Origin: JACKAQ01 sp020634975 [NCBI: Calditrichia bacterium]
GTDB taxonomy: Bacteria; Calditrichota; Calditrichia; RBG-13-44-9
Reading direction: 5' to 3'
Assembly: GCA_020634975.1 (NCBI GenBank)
Contig: JACKAQ010000004.1
Location: forward strand, 310,001-374,000
Length of the DNA: 64,000 nucleotides
Shown here: positions 46,923 through 57,342 of the stretch, piece by piece
How positions within the stretch are numbered: the first letter of the stretch is position 1
How the letters are laid out: every line of letters begins with the position of its first letter
Notes under the pieces: model-generated
What the model saw: the letters and a program-made list of their open reading frames with translations, nothing else
What the model was told of the DNA's origin: nothing
The model's database searches: none
Translations under genes and position numbers: made by a program

Positions 46923-47483
46923 ATGGTGAAAACTATGGGATTCCTCGATTATCTTTCTGCAAACAGCAACGGAATTTGGGTGCTGCTCGGCATGATTGCA
47001 GCGGCAATTTTGTTTATTCAGTGGCTGGCGTGGATTTTCAACAAAGGGCGCTATTCCCGCCCGAAGGACAACAGCCAAAGTCCTGTGCGGAACAGCATCC
47101 GTTTTTTGCTGGCGGAAGCGTTGGCAAAAATCATCAACGATTTTCGGCATTTGCTGGCGCTGATTCTGGTATCTATTTTTGGACTTGCACTGTTTTATGT
47201 GATGTTGAAAGCCGGCGGCTCGTTTGATAATATGCTCGAAGGTGTGCAGGCAGTTGCAGCAGCGCTCGGCGGATTGATCGGCTCAATTATGGGCTATTAT
47301 TTTGGCGAATCTTCTGCCAAACCGGTCATGAATACGCCGGTTGGCGGCAACACAACGCCGGATGAAATTGAGCAGGGCGACCAGCATCGCAATGGCGATA
47401 ATGACATCCGCCCGGCGCCGGTTCCGCCACCACCACCACCGCCATCCGATTCTTCGGAGCGCAACGATCACGAAGGAATTTAG
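46923..47483 (+). CDS. Membrane protein with proline-rich tail, second gene of pYEATS cassette
   Basis: The protein is 186 residues from the ATG at 46923, or 182 from the ATG at 46935, where GGTGA is better placed. Hydrophobic segments lie at about 15-35 (WVLLGMIAAAILFIQWLAW), 80-100 (LLALILVSIFGLALFYVML) and 110-130 (GLIGSIMGYYFGE). The tail has a polyproline run (RPAPVPPPPPPPSD) and acidic residues, a typical flexible linker. It ends 8 bases before the pYEATS gene, so the two are almost certainly translated from one message. Confidence 0.75.
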   Translation: MVKTMGFLDYLSANSNGIWVLLGMIAAAILFIQWLAWIFNKGRYSRPKDNSQSPVRNSIRFLLAEALAKIINDFRHLLALILVSIFGLALFYVMLKAGGSFDNMLEGVQAVAAALGGLIGSIMGYYFGESSAKPVMNTPVGGNTTPDEIEQGDQHRNGDNDIRPAPVPPPPPPPSDSSERNDHEGI

Positions 47484-47491
47484 GGGGCAAC

Positions 47492-47863
47492 ATGTTGAAA
47501 AATTTAAGCTTGCATGTCGTTGATTCCGTGTTCGACCCGAACAGCACCGAGAAAAAAGTGTTTGTCCGGCAACGTGAAAAATCGACGCTATACAAAGTGT
47601 ATTTGTATATTTCCGGTGGCGATGTCCCGTTTGTTCAGCAGGTGACTTACCGGCTGCATTCCAGTTTTCCGAACCCGGATCGCCAGGTGTATCGCACACC
47701 GTCCAACCCGGATTGCCAATTGATTATCTGGACATGGGGATTGTTCACTGTTCAGGTGACCGTGCAGGACAAAAACGGCTATTTTTACACATTCGAACAC
47801 CGGATGTCATACGACCGGGAATTGACGAATGTGCCCGCCGAAAATTATGTTTGGGAAAAGTGA
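47492..47863 (+). CDS. Prokaryotic YEATS-like (pYEATS) domain protein
   Basis: The protein is 123 residues with TAGGGGGC before the ATG. The core VTYRLHSSFPNPDR (residues 51-64) followed by IWTWGLFTVQVTV (79-91) matches the pattern I know for the prokaryotic YEATS domain (V-x-Y-x-L-H-x-T/S-F-P-x-P ... W-G-x-F), an immunoglobulin-like fold related to eukaryotic histone-acyl readers. The N-terminal 50 residues form additional beta strands. There is no signal peptide, so it is cytoplasmic, presumably docked to the two membrane proteins before it. The bound ligand is unknown. Confidence 0.75.
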   Translation: MLKNLSLHVVDSVFDPNSTEKKVFVRQREKSTLYKVYLYISGGDVPFVQQVTYRLHSSFPNPDRQVYRTPSNPDCQLIIWTWGLFTVQVTVQDKNGYFYTFEHRMSYDRELTNVPAENYVWEK

Positions 47864-47912
47864 TTCGTTTCTTTTTGATGATTTTTTACAGGATAACAGG
47901 ATTGACAGGTCT

Positions 47913-47936
47913 CGTTCCAGGCTCCTGCCTGGAACG
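47913..47936. repeat. Perfect 10-bp palindrome between convergent genes
   Basis: CGTTCCAGGC-TCCT-GCCTGGAACG, preceded by an ACAGGATAACAGGATTGACAGG-type direct repeat, lies between the pYEATS gene and the dehydrogenase. This pattern resembles dispersed palindromic elements in environmental bacteria. No T-run follows, but it could still act as a terminator. Confidence 0.6.
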
Positions 47937-47944
47937 TTAATACA

Positions 47945-49198
47945 TCATGAAAACCGCTCCACCGCCAGTGCGGAAATATCTATTTCCGGTGAACGGTTGG
48001 TGGTGAGATCCGCAACCAGTTTGCCGGTTTCCGGTGCCAGCGAAATACCGATCATCGCATGACCGGCGGCAACCAACACATTTTTATACCGCGAAATCCT
48101 GCCGATATACGGCAAGCCGTCCGGCGAAACCGGACGCAAACCGGCCCACGGCTCCACCGAATCGACTTCCGACAAATCAATTTCCGGCAAGTAGCGCGGG
48201 ATTGCTTTCAAAATGGCGTTCACCCGCCGTTGGTTGATGTTGAAATCCAGCCCGCCCAATTCCATCGTTCCGGCAAAGCGCAGCTTGTCGCCCATCGGCG
48301 TCACCGCAACCCGTGCTTCTTCCAAAATTAGCGGCGTTTGCAACATTTTTCCGCCCGGTTTTATGGTCACGCTGTACCCTTTTCCGGGTTGGATGGGTAA
48401 TTTGAGCCGCAATTGTTTGGCAATAATTGGCGAAAATGCACCGCCGGTAATCAAAAATTCGTCTGCCCGGAAATCGCCGCGATTGGTTCTGGCTGCCGTT
48501 ACCATTCCTTTGTCGATAGCGAATCCGGTTGCGGATACGCCGGTGTGGATTTCCACACCATTTTCCCGGAGCAACCGGGTCATTTCGGTCAGGAATTTGC
48601 CAGGATCGATATGCGCATCCTCCGGAAAATATGCGCCGCCTTTGGCGGAAGTTTGCACCGTTTCGTCCATCTCGTGAACTTCCGGCGCTGTCATCATCCG
48701 GCAGTCCAGCCCCATTTGTTGACCCTGTTCCACCAGTTCTTCCAATTCGTGCCAGCCGGAATCCGTGTTGCACAACATCAGCAATCCGCGCTTGGTCAAC
48801 CCGAAATCGATGTTCTCTGATTGGGAAATTTCCCCGAAAAGCTGTTTGCTGGAAAGGTGCAACTTTAACAGTAAATCACGCGATTTTTTGACATGCGCAG
48901 CCGTGCATGCTCCGCGAAATTTCCACAGCCAATCCAGCAATTCCAGATCCAGCCGCGGTTTGATGTAAAACGGGCTTTCGGCATCGAACATCCATTTCAT
49001 GCCCTGCGCGATTGCGCCCGGCGCAGCCAACGGCACAAAATGGCTCGGGACAATCAATCCCGCATTGCCGGTGGATGACCCGAAACCCAATTCTTTTTGT
49101 TCGATCAGCGTTACGCTGTGCCCGTCTTTTTGCAAAAAATATGCGGCGCACAAACCAATGACGCCGCCGCCGATAATCACAATTTTTTTCTGTTCCAT
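47945..49198 (-). CDS. FAD-dependent D-amino-acid (D-hydroxyproline) dehydrogenase
   Basis: The protein is 417 residues from the ATG at 49198; GAGG is 6 bases upstream, and the long open extension to 49381 overlaps the epimerase gene. The Rossmann FAD-binding motif is IVIIGGGVIGLCAAYFLQ. The DadA-like architecture includes LVPSHFVPLAAPGAI and the C-terminal EPWAGLRPVSPDGLPYIGRI. Located 7 bases after the proline-racemase-family gene, it fits oxidation of cis-4-hydroxy-D-proline, the product of that epimerase. General D-amino-acid oxidation is the alternative. Confidence 0.88.
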   Translation of the reverse strand: MEQKKIVIIGGGVIGLCAAYFLQKDGHSVTLIEQKELGFGSSTGNAGLIVPSHFVPLAAPGAIAQGMKWMFDAESPFYIKPRLDLELLDWLWKFRGACTAAHVKKSRDLLLKLHLSSKQLFGEISQSENIDFGLTKRGLLMLCNTDSGWHELEELVEQGQQMGLDCRMMTAPEVHEMDETVQTSAKGGAYFPEDAHIDPGKFLTEMTRLLRENGVEIHTGVSATGFAIDKGMVTAARTNRGDFRADEFLITGGAFSPIIAKQLRLKLPIQPGKGYSVTIKPGGKMLQTPLILEEARVAVTPMGDKLRFAGTMELGGLDFNINQRRVNAILKAIPRYLPEIDLSEVDSVEPWAGLRPVSPDGLPYIGRISRYKNVLVAAGHAMIGISLAPETGKLVADLTTNRSPEIDISALAVERFS

Positions 49199-49205
49199 TA
49201 TTGCC

Positions 49206-50210
49206 TCAAACCACTTGAAATCCGTGTGCGTACGGGTCGTCATCATCGATAAAAATGGTGTTGAGACCGGTAATTTTCGCCCAACCTTCGATGCTCGGGA
49301 CAATCGCCGTGTAATCGCCGACGGTTGTTTCCCGCTCAACGCGGCAGCGGAACAGGCTCCCGATAATGCTTTCGTGAACAAAATCTTCGCCCACTTTCAA
49401 CTCCCCGTGGGCAAATTTCTGCGCCATCCGCGCGGAAGTTCCCGTGCCGCATGGCGATCGATCGATAGCTTTATCGCCGTAAAAAACCGCGTTGCGGGCG
49501 TGCGCTTCCGGGTGTTTCGGTTTGTCGCTCCACTCCAGATGGCTCAAGCCGCAAATGGTCGGGTCGTCCGGGTGCACGAAGGTGTATTTTTCATTCATCC
49601 GTTTGCGGATAATCGGGCTATATTGCAAAATTTTTCCGGCGCCCAGCGCATCGATGCCGCGATAATTGCCCTGCGGCTCCACAATCGCGTAAAAATTACC
49701 ACCGTAAGCCACATCGATGGACAGTTCGCCCAAATCGGGACAGTCAACCGTCAGATGCGCCGAATGCAAAAACGACGGCACATTCACGATGCGAACGGAG
49801 GTCACTTTGCCCGATTCATTTTGCTGATAATGCGCGTCCACGCGACCAGCGGGTGTTTCCAGCCGAAGCAATCCGGGTGTTTGCGGTGTAACCAGCCCGC
49901 GCTCGATGAGCACGGTAACCGTTCCGATAGTGCCGTGTCCGCACATCGGCAAACAGCCGCTGGTTTCGATGAACAGGATTGCCACATCGCAATCATCGCG
50001 GGTGGAAGGGTAGGGGATGCTGCCGGACATCATGTCGTGACCGCGCGGCTCGAACATCAGCCCGGTGCGAATCCAGTCGAATTCTGCCAAAAAATGCTGG
50101 CGTTTTTCACTCATTGTGCGCCCTTCCAAAAACGGTCCGCCGCCGGCGACAACCCGGACAGGATTGCCGCAAGTGTGCGCATCGATGCAAAAAAAAGTAT
50201 GGCTGCGCAT
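49206..50210 (-). CDS. Proline racemase family, probable 4-hydroxyproline epimerase
   Basis: The protein is 334 residues with GGAG before the ATG. The two catalytic cysteines are Cys90 in LPMCGHGTIG and Cys254 in DRSPCGTGTSA; both being present indicates epimerase or racemase rather than trans-3-hydroxyproline dehydratase, where the second is Thr. The opening FFCIDAHTCGNPVRVV is the usual family start. The reaction would convert trans-4-hydroxy-L-proline to cis-4-hydroxy-D-proline. The adjacent D-amino-acid dehydrogenase and GntR regulator support this over plain proline racemase. Confidence 0.9.
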   Translation of the reverse strand: MRSHTFFCIDAHTCGNPVRVVAGGGPFLEGRTMSEKRQHFLAEFDWIRTGLMFEPRGHDMMSGSIPYPSTRDDCDVAILFIETSGCLPMCGHGTIGTVTVLIERGLVTPQTPGLLRLETPAGRVDAHYQQNESGKVTSVRIVNVPSFLHSAHLTVDCPDLGELSIDVAYGGNFYAIVEPQGNYRGIDALGAGKILQYSPIIRKRMNEKYTFVHPDDPTICGLSHLEWSDKPKHPEAHARNAVFYGDKAIDRSPCGTGTSARMAQKFAHGELKVGEDFVHESIIGSLFRCRVERETTVGDYTAIVPSIEGWAKITGLNTIFIDDDDPYAHGFQVV

Positions 50211-50248
50211 GTTTTTTTCTCCGATACAACCAGATGTTATTGTTGATG

Positions 50249-50923
50249 TTATGGGTGGCTGTTCAGCCCGAGCGCCTGACGAGTGAATTTTTCGAGATAA
50301 TCCAGCAACGCGTCTGATGCGGCGGCGGCGCTGTCCGCATTTTGGTTGGCAACGGCTTTCACCAGATTGGCATGCAGATCGGCTGCGGTGGTCAGATCAC
50401 CGCTACCCTGATAAAAATACCAGAATCGCCGGCAGTGGGAGTGGAGCGGGGAATTTGCCAGAACGGCAAAACTGTTTTTGCAGGCGTTTTCCATAATGCT
50501 GTCGCTGACCTTGTCCCAGCGCATAAATTCTGAAATGTCATTAGCTGCTGCGGCTTTCACCAATTCGTAGGCACATAGTTTGAGGGTTTTGCACTGGTCG
50601 GGCGTGGCGCGTTGGGCGGCTTTGCGGGCGATCAGCCGGTCAAGTTCACGACGGGTTTCCAGAATTGCCAGATACTCTGTAAGGTTGATTTCCGTAACAA
50701 TCATCCCGCGCCGGGGCAGCGAAATAACCAATCTGTCGGCGATGAGGCGTTGCAGGGCTTCCCGCAGCGGCGTGCGCCCGATGTTAACCCGTTTGCTCAG
50801 CTCCTGTTCGGAAAAAGCAGTGCCGGGCAACATTTTTAGCGTTACAATCATCTCTTCGACCAGTTGATATGCTTTTTCGGACAAGCTTTGAGTAACTGAC
50901 GATGTTGATAATGATTCGTCCAT
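50249..50923 (-). CDS. GntR-family (FadR/FCD) transcriptional regulator
   Basis: The protein is 224 residues. The N-terminal winged helix (about 15-80) holds GTAFSEQELSKRVNIGRTPL and LREALQRLIADRLV. The C-terminal all-helical FCD ligand domain spans about 95-215 (ETRRELDRLIARKAA, ADLHANLVKAV). It lies 38 bases upstream of the epimerase gene in the same direction and is the likely regulator of the three-gene unit. The ligand is probably a pathway substrate such as hydroxyproline, by inference from position. Confidence 0.92.
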   Translation of the reverse strand: MDESLSTSSVTQSLSEKAYQLVEEMIVTLKMLPGTAFSEQELSKRVNIGRTPLREALQRLIADRLVISLPRRGMIVTEINLTEYLAILETRRELDRLIARKAAQRATPDQCKTLKLCAYELVKAAAANDISEFMRWDKVSDSIMENACKNSFAVLANSPLHSHCRRFWYFYQGSGDLTTAADLHANLVKAVANQNADSAAAASDALLDYLEKFTRQALGLNSHP

Positions 50924-51589
50924 TTTTTCCGGCCCTTCACTGATTGATGTTGAATTAAGGTTAAAAATATAGCTAATATATCAGAAATTCAACCGGGAAA
51001 AATTTTAGTCGATGCACTTTTGAAACGGTGGAATATTGAAATCTGGCCAATTAACGATCGTTGCCCATTTTAGCCACAGAGCTACGCGGTGCGCTGCGTT
51101 CTCTGAGGAAAAAATGATGATGGAATCCGCAAATGTGTTGAAAAGTCACATAATTTTTATGTCTTACGACTATTTTTTTCACATTTGTTGCAAAATGGTG
51201 CACTTATGCCAATATCATCAGCGTGTTTGCCGGTTTACTTTGCATTCGTGATACCATTTTTTGCACCATTGTCGCGATATTCCACAGGCTTGTCGCAACA
51301 ATCCACAGCATAAGCGGAAAATGGTGTATCTGTATTGCAATATTTTGTGTGAATGTCGTAAAATTCGACAGGCTTGCCAAAAGCGAAAAGTCAATAACCA
51401 TTTATTCTTAGGGTGTTTGTTTGGCGCGACAAAATGCCTCGATTTTACTGATTTTTATTAACCCAACATTTGACTTCAATAATAAATATAGATATTGAAT
51501 CTTCATAATATACACGCTAACTTTCAATCGTCATCGCAAAAAAGTTTCCTTCATATAATGCTATCGCTAAAAAAATTAGAGGCCGTTAT
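50924..51589. other. 666-bp intergenic region with degenerate repeats
   Basis: No gene is supported. The stretch 51068-51113 contains TTTTAGCCACAGAG and a GCGCTGCGTTCTCTGAGG arm that resembles the repeat family at 59.5-60.3 kb. Between about 51190 and 51400 the motif AAAATGGTG(C/T)A occurs in both orientations, and CACAGGCTTGTCGCAA / GACAGGCTTGCCAAAA form an imperfect direct repeat. The region should also hold the divergent promoters of the GntR operon and the HTCS regulator; no operator can be fixed. Confidence 0.5.
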
Positions 51590-54500
51590 ATGAATTTGCT
51601 TCTTGTAAAATGCCTTCGGCTAAACCACCTGATCATTTTTCTACTGGTTTTATTTTGTGTATCAGTGAAAGCATTGGATCCCCAGAAACGGATTACCCAG
51701 TATGATATAAAATTTACCGCAGCAGCGATGGCCTGCCCATGAATACATTAAATTTTGTTGTTCCGGGACCCAATGGCTATATCTGGATCGGTTCACAAGA
51801 GGGGTTGGTAAGGTTTGACGGCAAGCGTTTTGTTTCTGTTGATGACATTTACGGCACGCAAATATCCGGACATCCGTAACTACTATGGCGGTTGATAAGA
51901 GGGGAATTATTGGATACTTTCACCCGGAATGGGCGTTTATATCATAAACGCCGAAATGTTATTTTTGATAAACAACCGTTTCCACCCGACTCTCGATTTT
52001 ATTTCTCTCAGAGGACATTAAGCACATCATCGGCAACGGAAGCTTGTATCAGTGGACCGGAAATCATTTCGAAATAAGCAACAAATATGGCATTGATAAC
52101 ACAACTCGGCTGAATAACATTGTCGATGATGATGGAGGAAATACCTATTTTAAAGAAACAAACGGCGCATTGAAAATCTGGAACGGAGCCACCGTTGTGG
52201 AAATTAGCACCGATGCGCCACTCATCTCATTTCATAAATTTCCTTCCGGTGACATCATTTGTAAATCTACAAATCGAAAATTCTATGTTATTGAAAACCA
52301 ACACCTTAAACCGTATCGTTTTGATAAATATTCCCCGCAAACAGACTGGACATCAAATCTTTTCGATGCAACATATTATAGCGAAGACAAAGAAAAAAAT
52401 CTTTGGTTTTTAACAAATCAATATGGTATCGGAAGGCTAAGCAGGGGAAAATTGAATATCTGACTGCCGGTAAGGGGCTGCCCGGTGATAATATGTCATT
52501 TGTCAACATCGGCGAAGACCACGAGGGCAATTTATGGGCTGCCAGCGGTATGGGATTGATCAAGATTTCCGAAACCAAGTTCAGTGCGTATGGCTTGACA
52601 GAAGGCATACATGGAGGCGGCTCATCGATTTGTGCCGATGATGAAGGCAATGTTTGGTCAGGGTTAACCGATCATATTGTTGATAAATATGACGGAACAA
52701 GATTTGTTGGGCAAAAGGCTTACCAAAAATTGTTGATTTGGCGAAAAACAGTATTTTTCCATCGGAAGATGGTGTATGGATCGGTTTGCGAAGTGAAAAA
52801 CTGGCACATTATTCATACGGAGATGTTGAAATATTTGACTTACCAAAATATGCAACCAGTAATATAAATGATGAATATCGATGGAGTCAGCCTTTAACAA
52901 TAGCGACAGATGATAATAATACGGTATGGACCGCATACAACATTTGGGAAAATTTTAGCATTTACAGACAGACATTTCACAAATATTATTTCATTAGATA
53001 GAAAATATCACATTCGTTCACTACTTAAATCCCGTGATGGTGACATTTGGGTAGGTGGCGACGGACCAACCTTAGGGAAAATTGTCAATAACGAATTTGT
53101 GCCCGTCGAAAACATAGACATGAATGATCGGCTGTTTCCGGAATCTGTTTTGGCGCTTTACGAAGATGCCGATGGCGTTCTGTGGGCGGCACAGAATATC
53201 GTGGCTGATCCGAATGGAGAATGATAAAACTACCTGGTTTTCAACCAGAGACGCTCTGTATTCCGACCGCATCTATTCTGTTCTGGAAGACAATTCCGGG
53301 CGATTGTGGTTTAGTTCTAACAAAGGAATATTTTGTGTTGAAAAACAGCAATTAAACAGAATAGCCGCCACAGGTCAACGTGAACCGCTGAATTGCCGGG
53401 TGTTTAACCATTTGGACGGTATGCGACAGGCAGAATGTAACGGGCGGCGGCAGCCGGTTGCCTGGAAAGCGCCGGATGGTAGATTTTGGTATGTGACGGT
53501 GATAGGGGCAGTAAGTATTCACCCGGACAGTTTTACACCAATCCGGTGCCGCCGCCGGTTTATGTGGAACGATTTATCACAAATGGTCATCCGGGACGAT
53601 TTATTTTGCCCGGAGAAAATGAAATGCAACTATCTGCTCACCACCGCGATTTGGAAATTGAATACACAGCACTCAGCTTTTCAGTGCCGGAGCGAGTGTC
53701 TTTAAATACCAATTGGAAGGCTACGACAACAACTGGATCGACGCCGGTAACCGGCGCTCGGCATTTTACACAAATCTGCCGCGCGGCGAATACACCTTCC
53801 GGGTAAAAGCCTGCAACAACGATGGCGTGTGGAATGAAACCGGCGCAGCGATAACATTTACCATCCCGCCGGTCTGGTTTGAAACGTGGTGGGCAAAAGC
53901 TTCTTCGGTATCCTGGCGATGTCCGCTTTGGTGTTGGCAAGCCGGATGTATATCCGCAAAAACCTGGACCGTCAACGTATGCGATTGAAAGCAGAGCAAG
54001 CCACCCGGCTGGAACAACTGGATGGCATGAAAACCCGGTTTTTGCTAATATTTCCCACGAATTCCGGACACCCTTGACGCTGATTTTGGGACCGTTAGAA
54101 CAATTCCTGGCTGGCAAAACACCATCAAATCCGGAAAATGAATACAGGATCATGCATCGCAACGCCCGGCGATTGCAAGGGTTGATTAACCAGTTGCTGG
54201 ATTTATCCAAGCTAGATGCGGGCGGTTTGAAATTGCAGGCGCAACCCACGGCAATCGGGCAATCGCTGAAAACCTTGTGCCATTCATTTCTCTCCCATGC
54301 GGAACAATTGGGCGTCCGGCTAATGCTGGATTTTCCGGAAACGGATCAAATTGTTTATCTCGACCGAGAAAAATTTGAAAAAATCCTGACCAACATACTT
54401 TCCAACGCATTCAAATTTACACCAAAAGGCGGGGTTGTGCAGGTTCGGCTGATGCTGCAACAGCAGCAATTTATTGGACATTCCGGCGGTGAAGGGGATA

Positions 54501-55622
54501 CTGTCAAAATCGAAATTTCCGATAGCGGCATCGGTATTATGCCGGAACAATTACCGCACATATTTGACCGGTTTTATCAGGCGGATGGTGGGCAAACCCG
54601 GGTTCAGGAAGGCAGCGGCATCGGGCTGGCGCTGGCGCGGGAACTGGTCGAATTGCATCACGGCGACATTCGGGTTGCCAGCGAACCGGGCAAGGGCACA
54701 ACCTTTTCCATCAAACTGCCAACCGGAAAATTGCATTTGCAGGATGAAGAAATTATCAGTGAAGATCTCCCGAAGTTCATGATTTTCAACCGACGGTAAG
54801 GGACATTTTGCAGCAGAAAAAGTGGCTGCAAGTTCAACAACCAATCCGGTTGTATCTGAATCTGCGCCGCTGGTGCTCATTGTTGAAGACAACGCCGACT
54901 TGCGATACTATTTGCGCAGCCAGTTGAGCGACAACTACCGGATTGCCGAGGCAGAAAACGGGAAAAAAGGCGTCGCATTGGCGCAGGAATACATGCCCGA
55001 TCTGGTGATCAGCGATGTGATGATGCCGGAAACAGACGGTTTTGAGCTGTGTCATCAGCTAAAAACGGACGAACGCACCTGCCACATTCCGGTAATTCTG
55101 CTCACTGCGCTGGCATCGCCGGAAAACAAACTGGCGGGATTGGACAACCGGGCAGATGATTACATTATCAAGCCGTTTATGCGGATGAATTGCGAGTGCG
55201 GACTCGCAATCTCATCGACAATCGCGAAATGCTCCGGCAGCGGTTCCGCGCTGCATCCGGCATTCAGCCGGCAACTGTGACGGTCACCCGTCACGATGAA
55301 GCATTTTGAAAAAAGCACTGTCTGTAGTGGAAGCACATCTGGCAGATCAGCGCTTTTCGCTGGACGACTTTGCCGGTGAAATGGCTGGAGTGCCAAAACC
55401 CTGCAGCGCAAAATAAAGGCGTTGACCGGCTTTACGGCGCATGAATTTATTTACGATATCCGTTTGAAAACCGCCGCACAACTCCTCCGGGAAAGCGATG
55501 AAACAGTAACCACCATTGCTATCGATACCGGTTTTTCGAGCCCCGGACATCTGGCAAAATTGTTTCGAAAACGCTTCGGGATGTCCCCGTCTGTTTATCG
55601 TTCAGTTAACACACCCACCTAA
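51590..55622 (+). pseudogene. HTCS-type hybrid two-component regulator, split by many frameshifts
   Basis: One gene of about 1340 codons is broken into pieces. AGAGG precedes the ATG; the signal peptide is followed by two-component-regulator propeller repeats (YIWIGSQEGLVRFDGK, NIGEDHEGNLWAASGMG, DEGNVWSG), a Y_Y_Y domain (YTFRVKACNNDGVW) near 53700-53880 and a transmembrane segment near 53900. HisKA has HEFRTPLTLILGPLE. The HATPase boxes NAFKFTPKGG, DSGIGIMP and GSGIGLALARELVELH, a receiver (LVISDVMMPETDGFE) and an AraC-type HTH (TTIAIDTGFSSPGHLAKLF) follow. Examples of repairs by one added base are the T5 at 54039-54043, the T4 at 55304-55307 and GG at 55383. HTCS proteins sense carbohydrates and activate adjacent genes. 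Confidence 0.85.
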
Positions 55623-55835
55623 AAAATTTCGGCACACTTTTTATTGGTTTTTTGCCCGGGTTTGTCCTGTGTGGTACAAACAATTGTCCGTCAGGTATTC
55701 GCAACCATCACCTCAAATTTATTATCTTTCAGCCGTTGTTACCATACATCAAAGTTCTCAATAACCAAATTGTTTGCGGACATAATCGCTTCCGCGAAAC
55801 AGATGTTTCATTAACCACACAAAAGGAGGTTTCTT

Positions 55836-56988
55836 ATGAAACGTTGGTTGATTGTAATCGGTTTGATTGGTTTCACAGTGTTGCAGGGCTGTGTTGAGGA
55901 TAAAATGCCGTTGAAACAGTCGGATATTATCGATCTGGAAAGTGAGGATGACAATGTCTATCAACTTGAGATGCAGGATCGATACGATGATGCGTTTTTC
56001 AGCGAGAACACGTTGTATAAAACTGTGACCATTCCGGCAGGCTCCAACGATGCCCTGCAAACTGCGATCGACGCCGTTGGTGAAAAAGGCACTGTCCGGC
56101 TGGCAGCAGGAATGCACACGGAATCCGGCACGGTGATGATTACCCATCCGTACGCATTCTCGGCGAGCCTGGTGCCGTTGTAAGATTTGACAGCGATGCT
56201 TTTGTTAATGTGGGAGAGATTCAGGCGGTTTTTACATCAAAGATACTTACCGGGTGCTGATTGACAATCTGGAAATCCGCCCGGTGGGATCCATCGGCGG
56301 CACCGCTCTGCTCATCCAGGACAGCTATCGACCCCGCATCCAGAATTGCAAATTTTACGATTTTGAATTTACCATTCTCATCGAAGAAGGCAACGATACC
56401 CGGCTGTATGACAATTTTATTTCCGCAACGCCTGAATGGATGACCAATCTTTTGAGGTTTTGCCATCACCAATATCAACGGCGATCGTGTCCGTATCGAA
56501 GGCAATACGATCACGAATGCATTCTTTGGTGTCTGGGCTGCGATAAAAACGGGCGGTTTAATAACAATGAGCTGTTTAACAATTATATCGGGTTGATATT
56601 GTGCAACGTGCCGCCCAATAATTTTCCGCTGCCGGACGGCACGCTAGCCGGATCGTTGACCCCGGCTGAAAGCTGGCGAGTGAAAGGAAATAATTCCCAT
56701 GATAATTTTGATGCCGGCTATCTGGTGATTGACGGTGCAAACCATAACCGTTTGACCAATAACGCCGCCAACAACAACGGCACTTATGACATTGAATTGG
56801 TCAGCGATTCGTGCGTTTCGGGTTTTAACCCCACATCCTATGAAAACGTGGTGATCACCAACCAATACCCAGATATCATCATCAAGGACTGTGGCATAGA
56901 CAATCTCATCAAAGACAATCTGGGAAACCTGGTTGATAACAACGCAGATCCCTGTTTTAACAAGATTATAATGCGCAAAAAGTTTTGA
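55836..56988 (+). pseudogene. Right-handed parallel beta-helix lipoprotein, frameshifted
   Basis: AAAGGAGG precedes the ATG at 55836. The lipobox is FTVLQGC. The first part ends early near 56180, but adding one base near 56148 restores ITHPVRILGEPGAVVRF, and further single-base repairs near 56226, 56450 and 56530 join a single protein of about 385 residues. NNELFNNYIGLIL, WRVKGNNSHDNFDAGYLV and NHNRLTNNAANNNG are the repeated asparagine-rich turns of a pectate-lyase-like beta-helix (right-handed, NosD type). A polysaccharide- or surface-binding role is plausible; no catalytic residues could be fixed. A terminator follows. Confidence 0.78.
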
Positions 56989-57016
56989 GATGTAACACTA
57001 TCTCATAGGATGGGAG

Positions 57017-57056
57017 CAACCCTCGCCAATGTCATTTGGGCGGGGGTTGTTTTTTT
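57017..57056 (+). terminator. Terminator after the beta-helix gene
   Basis: An 11-bp stem (CAACCCTCGCC at 57017-57027 with GGCGGGGGTTG at 57039-57049, one wobble) is followed by seven T. Confidence 0.88.
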
Positions 57057-57342
57057 GCTTTAGTCCACATTCTATAAAATATATCCTCTTTTATTAATGA
57101 ATGTCCTTAACGTATCCTTTATTGACCCACATGTATTAGCCAAAATCGGTGATGATTAATTAATTTATTCACGAATCATCAATCGTTTTTACCGGATCCG
57201 TCAAACTGGGTTTTGGCGACATCACATACAGCAGATGATGGTTCAGTAAATATACTGTCAAAATTGTTCATAGAAAGATATCAACTCACTCACAGATGTA
57301 ATAAATCATGTTATCTGAAACGCAAAATCTCTGGAGGTTTTT
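57057..57342. other. Spacer before the hydrolase gene
   Basis: This AT-rich stretch of 286 bases contains no supported gene or hairpin. CTGGAGG immediately before the ATG at 57343 is a good ribosome site for the hydrolase. Confidence 0.5.

Noticed and set aside
49199-49381. Extended 478-residue start for the dehydrogenase
   Set aside because: It would overlap the epimerase gene by about 175 bases and adds no family-like sequence; the FAD motif begins right after the ATG at 49198.
48999-50246. 415-codon plus-strand frame opposite the epimerase and dehydrogenase genes
   Set aside because: Spans two well-supported minus-strand genes; composition is typical of an antisense shadow.
51190-51400. 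CRISPR-like repeats
   Set aside because: The repeated motifs are irregularly spaced, partly inverted and diverged; no regular repeat-spacer pattern exists.
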